Assembly (NCBI GenBank): GCA_964450405.1 | Contig: CAYVCQ010000016.1 | Span: forward strand, 1-64,000 | Source: WRGT01 sp964450405 | Lineage (GTDB): Bacteria; Spirochaetota; UBA4802; UBA5550 | Length of the DNA stretch: 64,000 nt | Direction of reading: 5' to 3' | In this document: positions 18,235 to 27,119 of the stretch, piece by piece | Layout of the letters: each line of letters starts with the position of its first letter | Position numbering within the stretch: the first letter of the stretch is position 1 | Notes under the pieces: model-generated | The model's input: the letters and a program-made list of their open reading frames with translations, nothing else | What the model was told of the DNA's origin: nothing | Databases searched by the model: none | Position numbers and translations under genes: made by a program

Positions 18235-18589
18235 TATCCTTTAAAATAAACAGACATATAGGATTCAAAGGAACTACAGATTTATTTTAATGAAGAAAAA
18301 GTATCAATGGGGCATAATATTCCCATGCAGAAAAAATGCAGCCGGGGCATGCCAGAAGAAAACGGAAAAATCTATGAAAATCAGTTGAGAGAATATACAA
18401 ATTTTATATCAGAATAAATCGTAAAGAAAATTCCCCATTTCAACCAGTAATCTCTATTTTTTATTACATTTAAAAAATCGCTAATTCCGCCCTGGAGATA
18501 ATACCCCATTCAAGAAAAATTACTTGAAATATCAGGTGTGAGTAAAAAGTATGCATGAATTACATTTTAACAGGGAAAAATAGAAAACA
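18235..18589. other. 355-bp gap, no supported gene
   Basis: A 50-codon frame ending near 18418 has no RBS and no recognisable family. I see no convincing promoter, and no RNA gene. Confidence 0.5.
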
Positions 18590-20170
18590 ATGTCCAAAAA
18601 AATAATAAGCATATACGACACAACTCTTCGTGACGGTGCACAGACTGTTGGAATCTCTCTGTCCATTCAGGACAAGTTGAATATAGCCAAGATACTGAAC
18701 TCGCTGAAAGTTGATTATATTGAAGGTGGATGGCCGGGATCAAATCCGAAGGATGACAGTTTTTTTTCTGAAATTCGAAAATTCGATATTGATCACTCAA
18801 AAATTGCCGCCTTCGGTTCAACAAGAAGAAAAGGTTTTAAATGCAGCGAGGATTCCATTCTTCAATCTCTTGTGAATTCAAAGGCGGATGTTCTTACTAT
18901 TGTTGCCAAGACATGGGACTTTCAGGTGACCACTGCGCTTAATATGGAACTCGATGAAAATCTTATGCTTATATACGAATCTGTTGCATACTTAAAGGAT
19001 CTCGGATTTGAAGTATTCCTTGATGCTGAACATTTTTTTGACGGCAACAAAGCCAATGAAGAGTATTCGATCCGATGTATTGAAAAGGCCTGTGAGGCCG
19101 GTGCAGATATGATTGTGCTTTGCGATACCAACGGAGGAACTCTCCCTTCCGAAGCTTATAAAATTACTTCATCAGTAGTATCAAAAATAAAAACTCCCGT
19201 AGGGGGACATTTTCATAATGACACTGGAGTTGCCGTTGCAAACTCCATGTATGCCGTTGATGCAGGAGCTGTTTCTATTCAGGGAACCATTAACGGCTAT
19301 GGCGAGAGATGCGGAAACTGCGATCTCACCACATTTATTCCAAACCTCACTCTTAAAATGGGACACGGCTGCTCATCGGCAAATTCACTTCATCATCTGA
19401 CAGAGGTGAGCAGGTTTGTCAGTGAAATAGCAAATCTTCCTCACAGCGAAAACCGTCCCTACGTGGGAGACAATGCCTTTGCACATAAAGGGGGAATTCA
19501 CGTATCCGCTCTGCAGAAAGACTCAAGAACATACGAACATATGGATCCTTCTCTCACAGGTAACAGACGGAAGGTTATGATATCAGAACTATCGGGCAAA
19601 AGTAATATAGAATTTAAGGCTAAAGAGCTCGGGATAGATTTCGAGGGAGATCTTAATGTTTCAAAAAAAGTTCTCGAAAAGATAAAAAATCTGGAGGAGA
19701 AGGGTTTCCAGTTCGAAGCTGCTGAAGGTTCATTTGAACTTATCATCAGGGAGGCAACTGGAGAGTTTACACCATTCTTTAAATTTCTCGGTTTCAGAAT
19801 GATTACAGAAATGGATGAAAGCAATATTCTCCGTTGCGAGGCCACTATAAAGGTTGAGGTTGACGGGCAGCTGGAACACACAGCTGCAGATGGAAACGGC
19901 CCTGTAGATGCAATTGATAATGCACTGAGAAAGGCGCTTACCAAGTTTTATCCGGAAATTGCAGAAATGTATCTTACTGATTACAAAGTTCGAGTACTTG
20001 AAGATAATTCAGGAACAGCGGCAAGTGTAAGAGTTCTTATTGATCAGACTGACGGAATAGATCACTGGGGTACAGTGGGTGTGTCTTCAAATCTTATTGA
20101 GGCATCATGGATGGCTCTTGTAGATGGTATTGAATATCTTCTCTTTAAAAAAAGAAAAGAAAAAAAATAA
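18590..20170 (+). CDS. cimA: (R)-citramalate synthase
   Basis: Condenses pyruvate with acetyl-CoA to (R)-citramalate, the first step of the threonine-independent route to 2-oxobutyrate and isoleucine, known from Leptospira and methanogens. 526 residues: a TIM-barrel HMGL-like catalytic domain with DTTLRDGAQ (about 9-17) and HFHNDTGVAVANS (about 206-218) holding metal ligands, then a C-terminal LeuA-type allosteric domain (about 400-520) that binds isoleucine in characterised relatives. The DSFFSEIRK and GGWPGSNPKD features favour CimA over isopropylmalate synthase. A perfect 12-bp inverted repeat lies just after the stop. It is monocistronic as far as can be seen. Confidence 0.93.
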   Translation: MSKKIISIYDTTLRDGAQTVGISLSIQDKLNIAKILNSLKVDYIEGGWPGSNPKDDSFFSEIRKFDIDHSKIAAFGSTRRKGFKCSEDSILQSLVNSKADVLTIVAKTWDFQVTTALNMELDENLMLIYESVAYLKDLGFEVFLDAEHFFDGNKANEEYSIRCIEKACEAGADMIVLCDTNGGTLPSEAYKITSSVVSKIKTPVGGHFHNDTGVAVANSMYAVDAGAVSIQGTINGYGERCGNCDLTTFIPNLTLKMGHGCSSANSLHHLTEVSRFVSEIANLPHSENRPYVGDNAFAHKGGIHVSALQKDSRTYEHMDPSLTGNRRKVMISELSGKSNIEFKAKELGIDFEGDLNVSKKVLEKIKNLEEKGFQFEAAEGSFELIIREATGEFTPFFKFLGFRMITEMDESNILRCEATIKVEVDGQLEHTAADGNGPVDAIDNALRKALTKFYPEIAEMYLTDYKVRVLEDNSGTAASVRVLIDQTDGIDHWGTVGVSSNLIEASWMALVDGIEYLLFKKRKEKK

Positions 20171-20182
20171 CTTAATAAAATG

Positions 20183-20219
20183 TTATTTCCGGAATGGGGC
20201 ATCCGCTTTCCGGAAATAA
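20183..20219. terminator. Long-stem hairpin after cimA
   Basis: TTATTTCCGGAA (20183-20194) and TTCCGGAAATAA (20208-20219) are exact 12-bp arms around a 13-base loop. No T-run follows, so intrinsic termination is plausible but not standard. Confidence 0.5.
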
Positions 20220-20352
20220 AGTGATACCCGGATTCTCCGTTTTTAAGGATTATTTAGTATTCTTATTTTTTCTCAAATTACATATACTAAAAAACAGTTG
20301 CATAAATATCTTCAGATGTTAAACTTTCAAAAAATCTATTGATGGACACTTT

Positions 20353-21420
20353 ATGAAATTACAATACATTATTATATTCTTCATGGCGACTCTGCTCTAT
20401 TCTTTATCATTATCCGCATGGGATAATTTTGAAAAGGTTTATGCCGTGGTTAACGACAGGGCAGTTATGGAAAGCGATGTAACCCAGAAATTTGAAAGAC
20501 TTAAACTCATGAAAAATATTCCTGCGTCAAAAGTTAATTATGAAAAAAGCCGTATCCTTGACCAGATGATTGAAGCTGAAATTATATTTGAAACTGCGCA
20601 GAATGAATCTATTCTAATTCCTGACAAAAGAGTGATAAATCAGCTTGAAGGAGCTATGTCAAAATTTTTCAGCAGTAAAGTCAAAAATGAAAAAGAGCTC
20701 ACACAGACAGTTGAACGGGTTTCAAAAGATATGGAAAAGTTTGTAGAGAAAAAGTATGAAGGAAATTATAAAGCAGATTCCGATTTAAAAAAATTCGTGG
20801 ATTTCATTGAAAAGAAAGAGAAAATGGATTTCTTTTCTTTCTTTGACGAGGTTAAGGTTGGTATAGCACGTGAGGCTATTATGTCTGTGGCAATCGGAGC
20901 AAATCCTCCATCTGCAGAAGAGGCAAAAAAATGGTATAATGCCAACAAGGATAAACTCGGTTTCGAAGTTCATGTAAAACATATATTGATAATTCCAAAG
21001 AGCGACTCGCTCTCAGATGAAAAAGGTGCTAATACAAAAGCTGAAGAAATAAGAAAACAGATAATGGCAAATCCCGGTTCATTTGAATCTCTAGCTGCAA
21101 AGTACTCACAGGATCCCGGTTCTGCTAAAAACGGCGGAGATCTTGGATGGCAGATGCTGGCTCAAATGGATCCTTATTTTGCAGGTAATGTCTTTAAGAT
21201 GACTAAAAGCGGACAGATCTCTGGTGTGTTTAAATCAGGCTTCGGATATCATGTCGTAAAATATCTTGAAAGAAAAGCTGTAACCTACGAAAAAGTTGAG
21301 AAGATGATTATGTACAAACTCTACAGTGAAAATGCCCAGGGGCAGTTTAAAAAATGGGTGAAACAGAAAAAAGCAGAGGCAAACATAAAAATCAGCATGG
21401 AAGGATACGTTAAAGAGTAA
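20353..21420 (+). CDS. SurA-like periplasmic parvulin peptidyl-prolyl isomerase
   Basis: 355 residues. A signal peptide (about 1-22, SLSLSAW) exports it to the periplasm. It has an N-terminal SurA-like chaperone region beginning VYAVVNDRAVMESDV (about 29-43) and one parvulin/PPIC domain (about 205-310) with VKHILI, SFESLAAKYSQDPGS, GGDLGW and GFGYHVVKYLER. It probably helps fold outer-membrane proteins and lipoproteins. Classical SurA has two parvulin domains; this has one. Not closely linked to the operon that begins 29 bases later, though co-transcription is possible. Confidence 0.9.
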   Translation: MKLQYIIIFFMATLLYSLSLSAWDNFEKVYAVVNDRAVMESDVTQKFERLKLMKNIPASKVNYEKSRILDQMIEAEIIFETAQNESILIPDKRVINQLEGAMSKFFSSKVKNEKELTQTVERVSKDMEKFVEKKYEGNYKADSDLKKFVDFIEKKEKMDFFSFFDEVKVGIAREAIMSVAIGANPPSAEEAKKWYNANKDKLGFEVHVKHILIIPKSDSLSDEKGANTKAEEIRKQIMANPGSFESLAAKYSQDPGSAKNGGDLGWQMLAQMDPYFAGNVFKMTKSGQISGVFKSGFGYHVVKYLERKAVTYEKVEKMIMYKLYSENAQGQFKKWVKQKKAEANIKISMEGYVKE

Positions 21421-21449
21421 CTGCTTAAAAAATTAAAGGCTGGTATCCC

Positions 21450-22973
21450 ATGACAAAAAAGAATATTGATGTAATAATAAATATTGAAAATAATGTAAAT
21501 GATTCCGGACTTTATTTTAACGATTCCTTTATTCCGGAGATGATTGAACAGAGAATTAAAAATGCCGATGCTGATGCAAGAATATACTACTCAATCCCTT
21601 CCGGCTACGCTGGAAAACTTAAGGGACTCACTAATTCCTTTACCTATGATAATTCCGATGATATTCCTTTCTGGAAAAACTTTTTCAATAAAACATCTTC
21701 AGATCATGCTGCAATTATAAATGGTGATTCTCCATTTTTTGACCCTGAAATATTAAAAGAGATGTCTGAGATTCACATCAAATATCTGGCGGAATTTACA
21801 TTCTCGGAAAATCTACCCGAAGGATTTGCATGTGAAATAATATCCCGTGAGCTTGTAAACCAGGTTCCCGATACAAACGAAAAATCTCTACCTCTTGGAA
21901 AAGTAATCAGAGCAAATATAAATAAATTTGATGTGGAACTTTTCTACAAAGAGCCGGATATCCGCAGCAAACGGATCGCATTCCGCATGAATAATCCCCG
22001 TGAACGCGCAGTTATGCAGAATCTTTTCGACATAACAAAAACTGTTCCGCAGTATGTAGAAGTTAAAAATCTCATTGAATCAAATCCCCATGCACTTTTT
22101 ACAGGACCATCTTATATTGAACTTGAACTCACCGGACAATGCTCCCTTGACTGTTTATTCTGCTACAGAAAAAGTCTAACCTCCGGTGAACATAAACATC
22201 TTGAGTCTACGACTCTTACCTCAATTCTTGAAGGTATGAGAACTTTTGCTCTGCCATATACTCTCTGCTTCAGTGGTTCCGGAGAACCGATGGAACACCC
22301 TGAGTTTTATGGATTAATGGAAACTGCCTTAAAAGAGGACCTCCTTGAACAGCTGATTATTGAGACTAATGGAATTAATGCAGATTCAAATTTTAAGAGT
22401 TTTATTTCAAAACCGGAAAACTCACGGATTAAAGTTATTGTGAACAACAATGGTCTCGACAAAGAATCATATCTTCGATTTCATAAATCCGATTACTTCG
22501 ATACAGTTGTGAAAAATATAATATCTCTTTCGGAACTGAATTCCGGTGGTGAACGGGTTTATATTCAGATTATGAAGATAAATGAAACCGATGAGTTTGC
22601 AAAGGAGAATGATATAAAATCGTATCTGGATAAATATTACGATTTCTGGGAAGGACAGAAAGTTCCAATTATTCTGCAAAAACAAAACATCTATTTCGGA
22701 AGAATACCTGACAGAAGATACTCCGACCTCTCTCCTGTGAAGCGCACTCCATGCTGGCATCTTCAGAGAGACCTTTATGTTCTATCAAATGGAACAATTA
22801 CATTTTGTAAACAGGACATCGACGGAGAAAACTCCTACGGTAACGTTAATAATACTTCTCTTCAGGAAATCTGGAGCAATCAGAAAAAATCCTTCCTTGA
22901 AGATTACAAAGGGAATTTTTCGTCAAAACCCGATTGCCGGAATTGTGACGAATGGTACACTTTTAATTTCTGA
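21450..22973 (+). CDS. Spiro-SPASM type radical SAM protein with N-terminal SpsF-like domain
   Basis: 507 residues. A canonical radical-SAM cluster site CSLDCLFC (about 231-238) binds a [4Fe-4S] centre and SAM; the C-terminal SPASM region has further Cys at about 435, 452, 497 and 500 for auxiliary clusters. The whole matches what I recall of the spirochaete-restricted spiro-SPASM family. Residues 1-200 look like a decayed nucleotidyltransferase: AAIINGDSPFFDPEIL, then EGFACEIISRELV, then SKRIAFRMNNPRERAVMQ align by eye with RITGDNPL, VGTGVEIIKKSAL and LRLTVDTAEDFKLIE of the neighbouring SpsF-like protein. The lead gene of a three-gene operon. Substrate unknown. Confidence 0.85.
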   Translation: MTKKNIDVIINIENNVNDSGLYFNDSFIPEMIEQRIKNADADARIYYSIPSGYAGKLKGLTNSFTYDNSDDIPFWKNFFNKTSSDHAAIINGDSPFFDPEILKEMSEIHIKYLAEFTFSENLPEGFACEIISRELVNQVPDTNEKSLPLGKVIRANINKFDVELFYKEPDIRSKRIAFRMNNPRERAVMQNLFDITKTVPQYVEVKNLIESNPHALFTGPSYIELELTGQCSLDCLFCYRKSLTSGEHKHLESTTLTSILEGMRTFALPYTLCFSGSGEPMEHPEFYGLMETALKEDLLEQLIIETNGINADSNFKSFISKPENSRIKVIVNNNGLDKESYLRFHKSDYFDTVVKNIISLSELNSGGERVYIQIMKINETDEFAKENDIKSYLDKYYDFWEGQKVPIILQKQNIYFGRIPDRRYSDLSPVKRTPCWHLQRDLYVLSNGTITFCKQDIDGENSYGNVNNTSLQEIWSNQKKSFLEDYKGNFSSKPDCRNCDEWYTFNF

Positions 22974-22987
22974 TAAAAAATTGTAAT

Positions 22988-23725
22988 ATGAAAGCATCTG
23001 CAATTATACAGGTACGCATCTCCTCAACGAGGCTTCACTCGAAGGCACTTCTTGAACTCCGCGGCATACCGATGATATCACATGTGATAGAAAGAGCAAA
23101 ATCAATAAAAAATGTCGGAGAGGTTATTCTCGCGACAGGTTCCGGAAAAGAAAACCTCCCTCTTCTGGAAATAGCTGAAAAGTGCGGAGTAAAATTTTTC
23201 ACCGGTTCGGAGGATGATGTCCTTGAAAGATACTTCCTCGCTTCGGAGAAATCTCTCTGTGATTATGTAATACGAATAACCGGAGACAATCCTCTCACTG
23301 ACCATATATCCGCATCAAATGCCCTGCTCTTTGCCCATGAGCATAACGCGGATCATTGTACAACTGCTGGAATCCCTGTAGGTACCGGTGTGGAGATAAT
23401 AAAAAAGTCAGCCCTTACAAAGGCATATGATGAAGGGAAAGAACCTCATCATAGAGAGCATGTAACTCCATATATAAAAGAGCACCCTGAACTTTTTAAA
23501 ATAGTTAAATATCAGTCACCTTTGATTAACAAATATCCCGATCTTAGACTAACCGTTGATACTGCTGAAGATTTCAAGTTAATTGAAATTTTGTATAATG
23601 AACTTTATCAGAGTGAGCCCATTGAACTTGCGGAAGTATTAAACTTTATTGAACAAAATCCTGAACTGCGTCTTATCAACAGCAGCGTAGAGCAGAGACC
23701 GATGACACACCATAGCCATGGATAA
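22988..23725 (+). CDS. SpsF-like cytidylyltransferase family protein
   Basis: 245 residues of the cytidylyltransferase (CMP-NeuAc/KDO synthetase-like) superfamily, SpsF type. The nucleotide-binding start IIQVRISSTRLHSKAL (about 5-20), a GSEDDVLERY block (about 74-83), RITGDNPLTD (about 95-104) and LTVDTAEDF (about 187-195) are all present. Such enzymes activate acidic or amino sugars as CMP-sugars for surface glycans. It starts 14 bases after the radical-SAM gene and ends three bases before the SpsG-like gene, so all three are one operon. Confidence 0.87.
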   Translation: MKASAIIQVRISSTRLHSKALLELRGIPMISHVIERAKSIKNVGEVILATGSGKENLPLLEIAEKCGVKFFTGSEDDVLERYFLASEKSLCDYVIRITGDNPLTDHISASNALLFAHEHNADHCTTAGIPVGTGVEIIKKSALTKAYDEGKEPHHREHVTPYIKEHPELFKIVKYQSPLINKYPDLRLTVDTAEDFKLIEILYNELYQSEPIELAEVLNFIEQNPELRLINSSVEQRPMTHHSHG

Positions 23726-23728
23726 AAA

Positions 23729-24643
23729 ATGATAAAAAAAAAGATAGTTATTGTAACCGGCACCGGAGGAATTCTCGGAACCGGCCATCTTCAGAGAATG
23801 CTGAATCTTGCTGTACATCTGAACAGCAAAGATAATTTTACTGCTTCCATTTATCTTAAACAGAATGAATACCCTCTCCCGGAAGAATTAACTACTCTAT
23901 TTATAAATTCGCTCCCTTCAGATACCAGCCTTATAATACATGATATGCGTGATTCCTCTATTGAAGACATGGTGTTATTAAAGAAGACTGCTCCAGTCAT
24001 AACAATTGATGATTCCGGTGCGGGGAGAGAATCAGCTGACTATGCAGTTAACCTCCTCCCTGTACCGTCAGAAATTTCAAAAAATTCCAAACCCGATACT
24101 GAACTTTTTCTTTACGGATATAATTTTGCTGAGGGTATTAGAAAACTCGAAAACAAAGATTCTATTAAACGGGACATTGATGTCGCAATATACGCAGGAT
24201 ATGAACCTTCTCCGGATCTTATATCCTCGCTTTTAAAATCAATTCCCGAATCAGCTGTTTCGGTTCTTCTAACCGCCGGAAGATCAATTCTGCTTACCGG
24301 TGAAACTTTATCATCGGAAATTCCATATGCAGAAATTATCTCCCGATCTAAAATTGTTATAACACATTTTGGACTGACAATGTTCGAAGCAGATGCATGC
24401 GGATGTTCAATTGCCGCTCTTAATCCGACAGAATACCACAGCGCTCTTACTGAAATTGTTAGTAAAAATTTCAAAGTTATATACTCTTCAGAATACAGAT
24501 CATGTTCTCCTGATATATTACGTCAGGAAATTCAGAATGAAATCAAAGAGTTTAAAAATAAGAATATTTCTTTAACTGAAATATTAAGCAAAATAAACAA
24601 CGGGACAGAAAACTTTATTCACTATATTCAGAAAATCTGTTAG
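23729..24643 (+). CDS. SpsG/PseG-like glycosyl- or nucleotide-sugar-processing protein
   Basis: 304 residues with a GT-B type, PseG/SpsG-like pattern: GTGGILGTGHLQRML (about 10-24), VITIDDSGAGRESADYAVN (about 90-108) and a C-terminal donor-binding-like TMFEADACGCSIAAL (about 215-229). PseG removes UDP from a pseudaminic-acid precursor; SpsG proteins act in surface polysaccharide synthesis. Catalytic residues cannot be confirmed by eye. Last gene of the operon with the SPASM and SpsF-like genes. Confidence 0.78.
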   Translation: MIKKKIVIVTGTGGILGTGHLQRMLNLAVHLNSKDNFTASIYLKQNEYPLPEELTTLFINSLPSDTSLIIHDMRDSSIEDMVLLKKTAPVITIDDSGAGRESADYAVNLLPVPSEISKNSKPDTELFLYGYNFAEGIRKLENKDSIKRDIDVAIYAGYEPSPDLISSLLKSIPESAVSVLLTAGRSILLTGETLSSEIPYAEIISRSKIVITHFGLTMFEADACGCSIAALNPTEYHSALTEIVSKNFKVIYSSEYRSCSPDILRQEIQNEIKEFKNKNISLTEILSKINNGTENFIHYIQKIC

Positions 24644-24684
24644 TTGCTCCGTAATTGCTCAGCACAATAATGAGAGGTATAAAT

Positions 24685-25236
24685 ATGGAACTCCACGAAG
24701 CGATAATAACAAGAAGATCTGTTCGTAAATTTACTGATCACTACGTCACTGATGAAGCAATAAACCGGATACTCGAAGCCGCACAATGGGCTCCGTCATG
24801 GTCAAACACCCAGTGCTGGGAATTTATTGTGATCCGCGATAAAGATCTTATACATAAAGTTGTGGATACATTCAGTGAAACCAATCCAGCAAGAAAGGGA
24901 TCCGAAACTGCCACAGTACTTATTGCATTCTGCGGAAAGAGTGATCTCCCTGCTTTCCGGGACGGAGTAAAAAGAACCAAATTCGATTCATGGTATATGT
25001 TCGATCTGGGAATTGCTGTGGAAAATATGATGTTAACTGCGCATGATATTGGGCTGGGGAGTGTTGTAGTGGGCTCTATGAATCACGACAAGTGCGCGGA
25101 GCTCCTGGGTGTAACTCCTCCATATGAGCTGCTGGGAATACTCCCGATAGGTAAACCTGTAGAGTTAAAAAAAGAAGGACCAAAGAGACGGGAGATATCT
25201 GAATTTACTCACAGGGAAAGATTCGGGATGAGGTGA
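24685..25236 (+). CDS. Nitroreductase family protein
   Basis: 183 residues of the FMN-dependent nitroreductase family. Start at 24685 is chosen because GAGAGG precedes it; the frame is open from 24655. The family signature TRRSVRKFTD (near residues 8-17), AAQWAPSWSNTQCWEF (about 37-52) and the C-terminal GILPIGKPVE block are clear. It probably reduces a quinone, nitro compound or other electrophile using NAD(P)H. It follows the SpsG-like gene in the same direction after 41 bases, but the operon link is uncertain. Confidence 0.92.
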   Translation: MELHEAIITRRSVRKFTDHYVTDEAINRILEAAQWAPSWSNTQCWEFIVIRDKDLIHKVVDTFSETNPARKGSETATVLIAFCGKSDLPAFRDGVKRTKFDSWYMFDLGIAVENMMLTAHDIGLGSVVVGSMNHDKCAELLGVTPPYELLGILPIGKPVELKKEGPKRREISEFTHRERFGMR

Positions 25237-25269
25237 TACTTTTTAATATCCAAAAAATACAATTCTTTA

Positions 25270-25303
25270 TTGACGAAAGTATATACAAAGTATAACTTAT
25301 ACT
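25270..25303 (+). promoter_or_regulatory. mazEF promoter with overlapping palindromic operator
   Basis: A TTGACG -35-like hexamer (25270-25275) and TATAAC at 25291-25296 (15-base spacing) form a candidate promoter. A perfect 15-base palindrome AGTATAA-C-TTATACT (25289-25303) covers the -10 region, with an extra half-site AGTATA at 25278. GGAGG follows. This layout fits autorepression by the MazE/MazF complex. Confidence 0.6.
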
Positions 25304-25319
25304 GTGGAGGAAAATACTC

Positions 25320-25553
25320 ATGAATATAATTATACGTAAATGGGGCCACAGCCTCGGGATAAGAATACCTTCTCTATTAGTTAAAGAATACCATTTAAAA
25401 GATGGTACGCCCGTCGATATAACAGAAGAAAATGGAAAAATAATAATTACCCCGGTGAATAATAATTTATCCGATTTGCTTGAAAAAATTAATGACTCAA
25501 ATATTCACGATGAAGTTTATACCGGTTCCCCTGCTGGAAAAGAAATATGGTAA
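25320..25553 (+). CDS. mazE: MazE-like AbrB-fold antitoxin
   Basis: 77 residues. The swapped-hairpin AbrB/MazE DNA-binding domain (about 1-47; IRKWGHSLGIRIP, KDGTPVDITEENGKIIITP) is followed by an acidic C-terminal arm that would wrap the toxin. GTGGAGG precedes the ATG. Its last seven bases overlap the mazF start, so the pair is translationally coupled. It should bind the palindrome upstream. Confidence 0.92.
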   Translation: MNIIIRKWGHSLGIRIPSLLVKEYHLKDGTPVDITEENGKIIITPVNNNLSDLLEKINDSNIHDEVYTGSPAGKEIW

Positions 25554-25885
25554 AAATCAATTATACCCCTGATAGAGGAGACATTGTCTGGCTTAATTTT
25601 GATCCCCAGGCTGGACATGAACAGAAAGGAAAACGTCCTGCCCTGGTAATATCACCTATGGAGTACAATAAAAAAACAAGTCTGGCGATTTTTTGTCCTA
25701 TTACAATTCAGATAAAAGGATATCCATTTGAAGTTAAAATTAATAGTAAAAAAATTTCAGGTGTAGTTCTATCGGATCAGGTAAAAAGTCTCGACTGGAA
25801 AGTCCGGGAAGCTGAATTTATTGCTGCTTCGTCTAAGTCTGTTATAGATGAAGTTATGCAAAAAGTTAAACTGTTAATTTGCTGA
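25547..25885 (+). CDS. mazF: MazF endoribonuclease toxin
   Basis: 112 residues of the PemK/MazF fold. Diagnostic blocks are RGDIVWLNFDPQAGHEQKGKRPALVIS (about 10-36), the TSLAIFCPIT core and VVLSDQVKSLDW (about 73-84). These toxins cut mRNA at short sequence motifs and halt growth when the antitoxin is degraded; the cleavage motif is not predictable here. Encoded directly after and overlapping mazE. Confidence 0.95.
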   Translation: MVKINYTPDRGDIVWLNFDPQAGHEQKGKRPALVISPMEYNKKTSLAIFCPITIQIKGYPFEVKINSKKISGVVLSDQVKSLDWKVREAEFIAASSKSVIDEVMQKVKLLIC

Positions 25886-25989
25886 ATTAAAATCTAAGAA
25901 AATCAAAACCACGATTCTTTCCGATTAAAAGAAACAAATCCATTATTCCGGAAAAAAAATCTTCCAACATTTTAAAATTAAAGAGCCAA

Positions 25990-26031
25990 GGTTATAACAA
26001 ATTTAATATAAATTCCAAATTTGTTATAACC
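25990..26031. terminator. 15-bp perfect inverted repeat between mazF and manC
   Basis: GGTTATAACAAATTT (25990-26004) and its exact reverse complement (26017-26031) flank a 12-base loop, between two convergent genes. It may be a bidirectional terminator, but there is no T-tract and the stem is AT-rich. Confidence 0.5.
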
Positions 26032-26057
26032 CTCTATACTTTGCGAAGTTACGATTT

Positions 26058-27119
26058 TTATTTTTTCCTGATAATATCCACAACAGCTCTTACATCCTGC
26101 GATGAATCCTTATCGATTACCAGAATATCATTCCCCGACTGAACCACAACGATATTTGAAACACCAACTACGGCAATTCTCATACCTTCGCTTAGTACAG
26201 TGCAGTTTTCGCTCTTAACAAAAATTGAATTCTCCGGCGACTGTGTTCTGTTGCATGAATCATCGGGATCGAGTATATCATCAGCAGCCTTCCAGCTTCC
26301 TAAATCGGCCCATCCGAATTCAGCCGGGATAACCATCCTGTTATCAGAATTTTCCAGTATACCGGTATCGATTGATATAGATTGTATAGAAGAAAAGATC
26401 TTCTCTTTCAGAGACCATATCACAGAGGAGTTTGATGCAATTTCTTCGTGAGTGAAAGCTTCGAGCTTAAGAAACTGCGCGTACATTTCCGGAAGCAGTT
26501 CACGGAAGCGTTCAATTATGGCAGATGTTTTCCACACAAATATTCCGCTGTTCCAGTAGTAGTTACCGTTAGCAACATATTCCTTTGCTGTCTCAAGCGG
26601 CGGCTTTTCCACAAATTTTTCGACGACAGATGCACCATCTATCAATTCTACTCCCTTGATGTATCCGTACCCCGTTTCGGGATACTCCGGCTTGACACCG
26701 ATTGTCGCAAGAGAACCATTCTCTGCCAACGACACGGCTTTCTTTATTACTCCAGTGAATCCGGAAATATCTTTTATAAAATGATCCGCCGGTAAAACTA
26801 CCATCACAGGATCATTGTATTTTTTTTTTAGAAACATCGCAGCATAAAGAACAGCAGCGGCCGTATTCTTCGGCATCGGTTCAGAGAGGATCGTTCCGCT
26901 AAGCCCTGTCTTTTTAATCTCGGTTAATGAAAGATCTTCATATTTTCTCGCGGAAACAATAATTATCTCTTCAGGATTAACAGGTTTAAGTCTGTTAATC
27001 GTCTCCTCAAGGAGTGTACCATGCCCCGACATATTATGAAACTGCTTTGGTTTATCCTCGGTGCTCATAGGCCAGAGCCTTGTGCCGGCTCCACCTGCCA
27101 TTATTACTGGAATAATCAT
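26058..27119 (-). CDS. manC: Mannose-1-phosphate guanylyltransferase
   Basis: Makes GDP-mannose from mannose-1-phosphate and GTP for surface glycans. 353 residues, matching the monofunctional type without a phosphomannose isomerase tail. The N-terminal signature MAGGAGTRLWPMS (about 7-19) with KPKQF, VVLPADHFI (about 105-113), ETGYGYI and FVEKPP, and YYWNSGIFVWK are typical. Its start overlaps the LEA14-like stop by four bases, so the pair is co-transcribed despite unrelated roles. Confidence 0.95.
   Translation of the reverse strand: MIIPVIMAGGAGTRLWPMSTEDKPKQFHNMSGHGTLLEETINRLKPVNPEEIIIVSARKYEDLSLTEIKKTGLSGTILSEPMPKNTAAAVLYAAMFLKKKYNDPVMVVLPADHFIKDISGFTGVIKKAVSLAENGSLATIGVKPEYPETGYGYIKGVELIDGASVVEKFVEKPPLETAKEYVANGNYYWNSGIFVWKTSAIIERFRELLPEMYAQFLKLEAFTHEEIASNSSVIWSLKEKIFSSIQSISIDTGILENSDNRMVIPAEFGWADLGSWKAADDILDPDDSCNRTQSPENSIFVKSENCTVLSEGMRIAVVGVSNIVVVQSGNDILVIDKDSSQDVRAVVDIIRKK

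Noticed and set aside
18250..18420. Possible 50-codon frame after the GNAT gene
   Set aside because: No RBS, no family and weak codon pattern; left as a gap.
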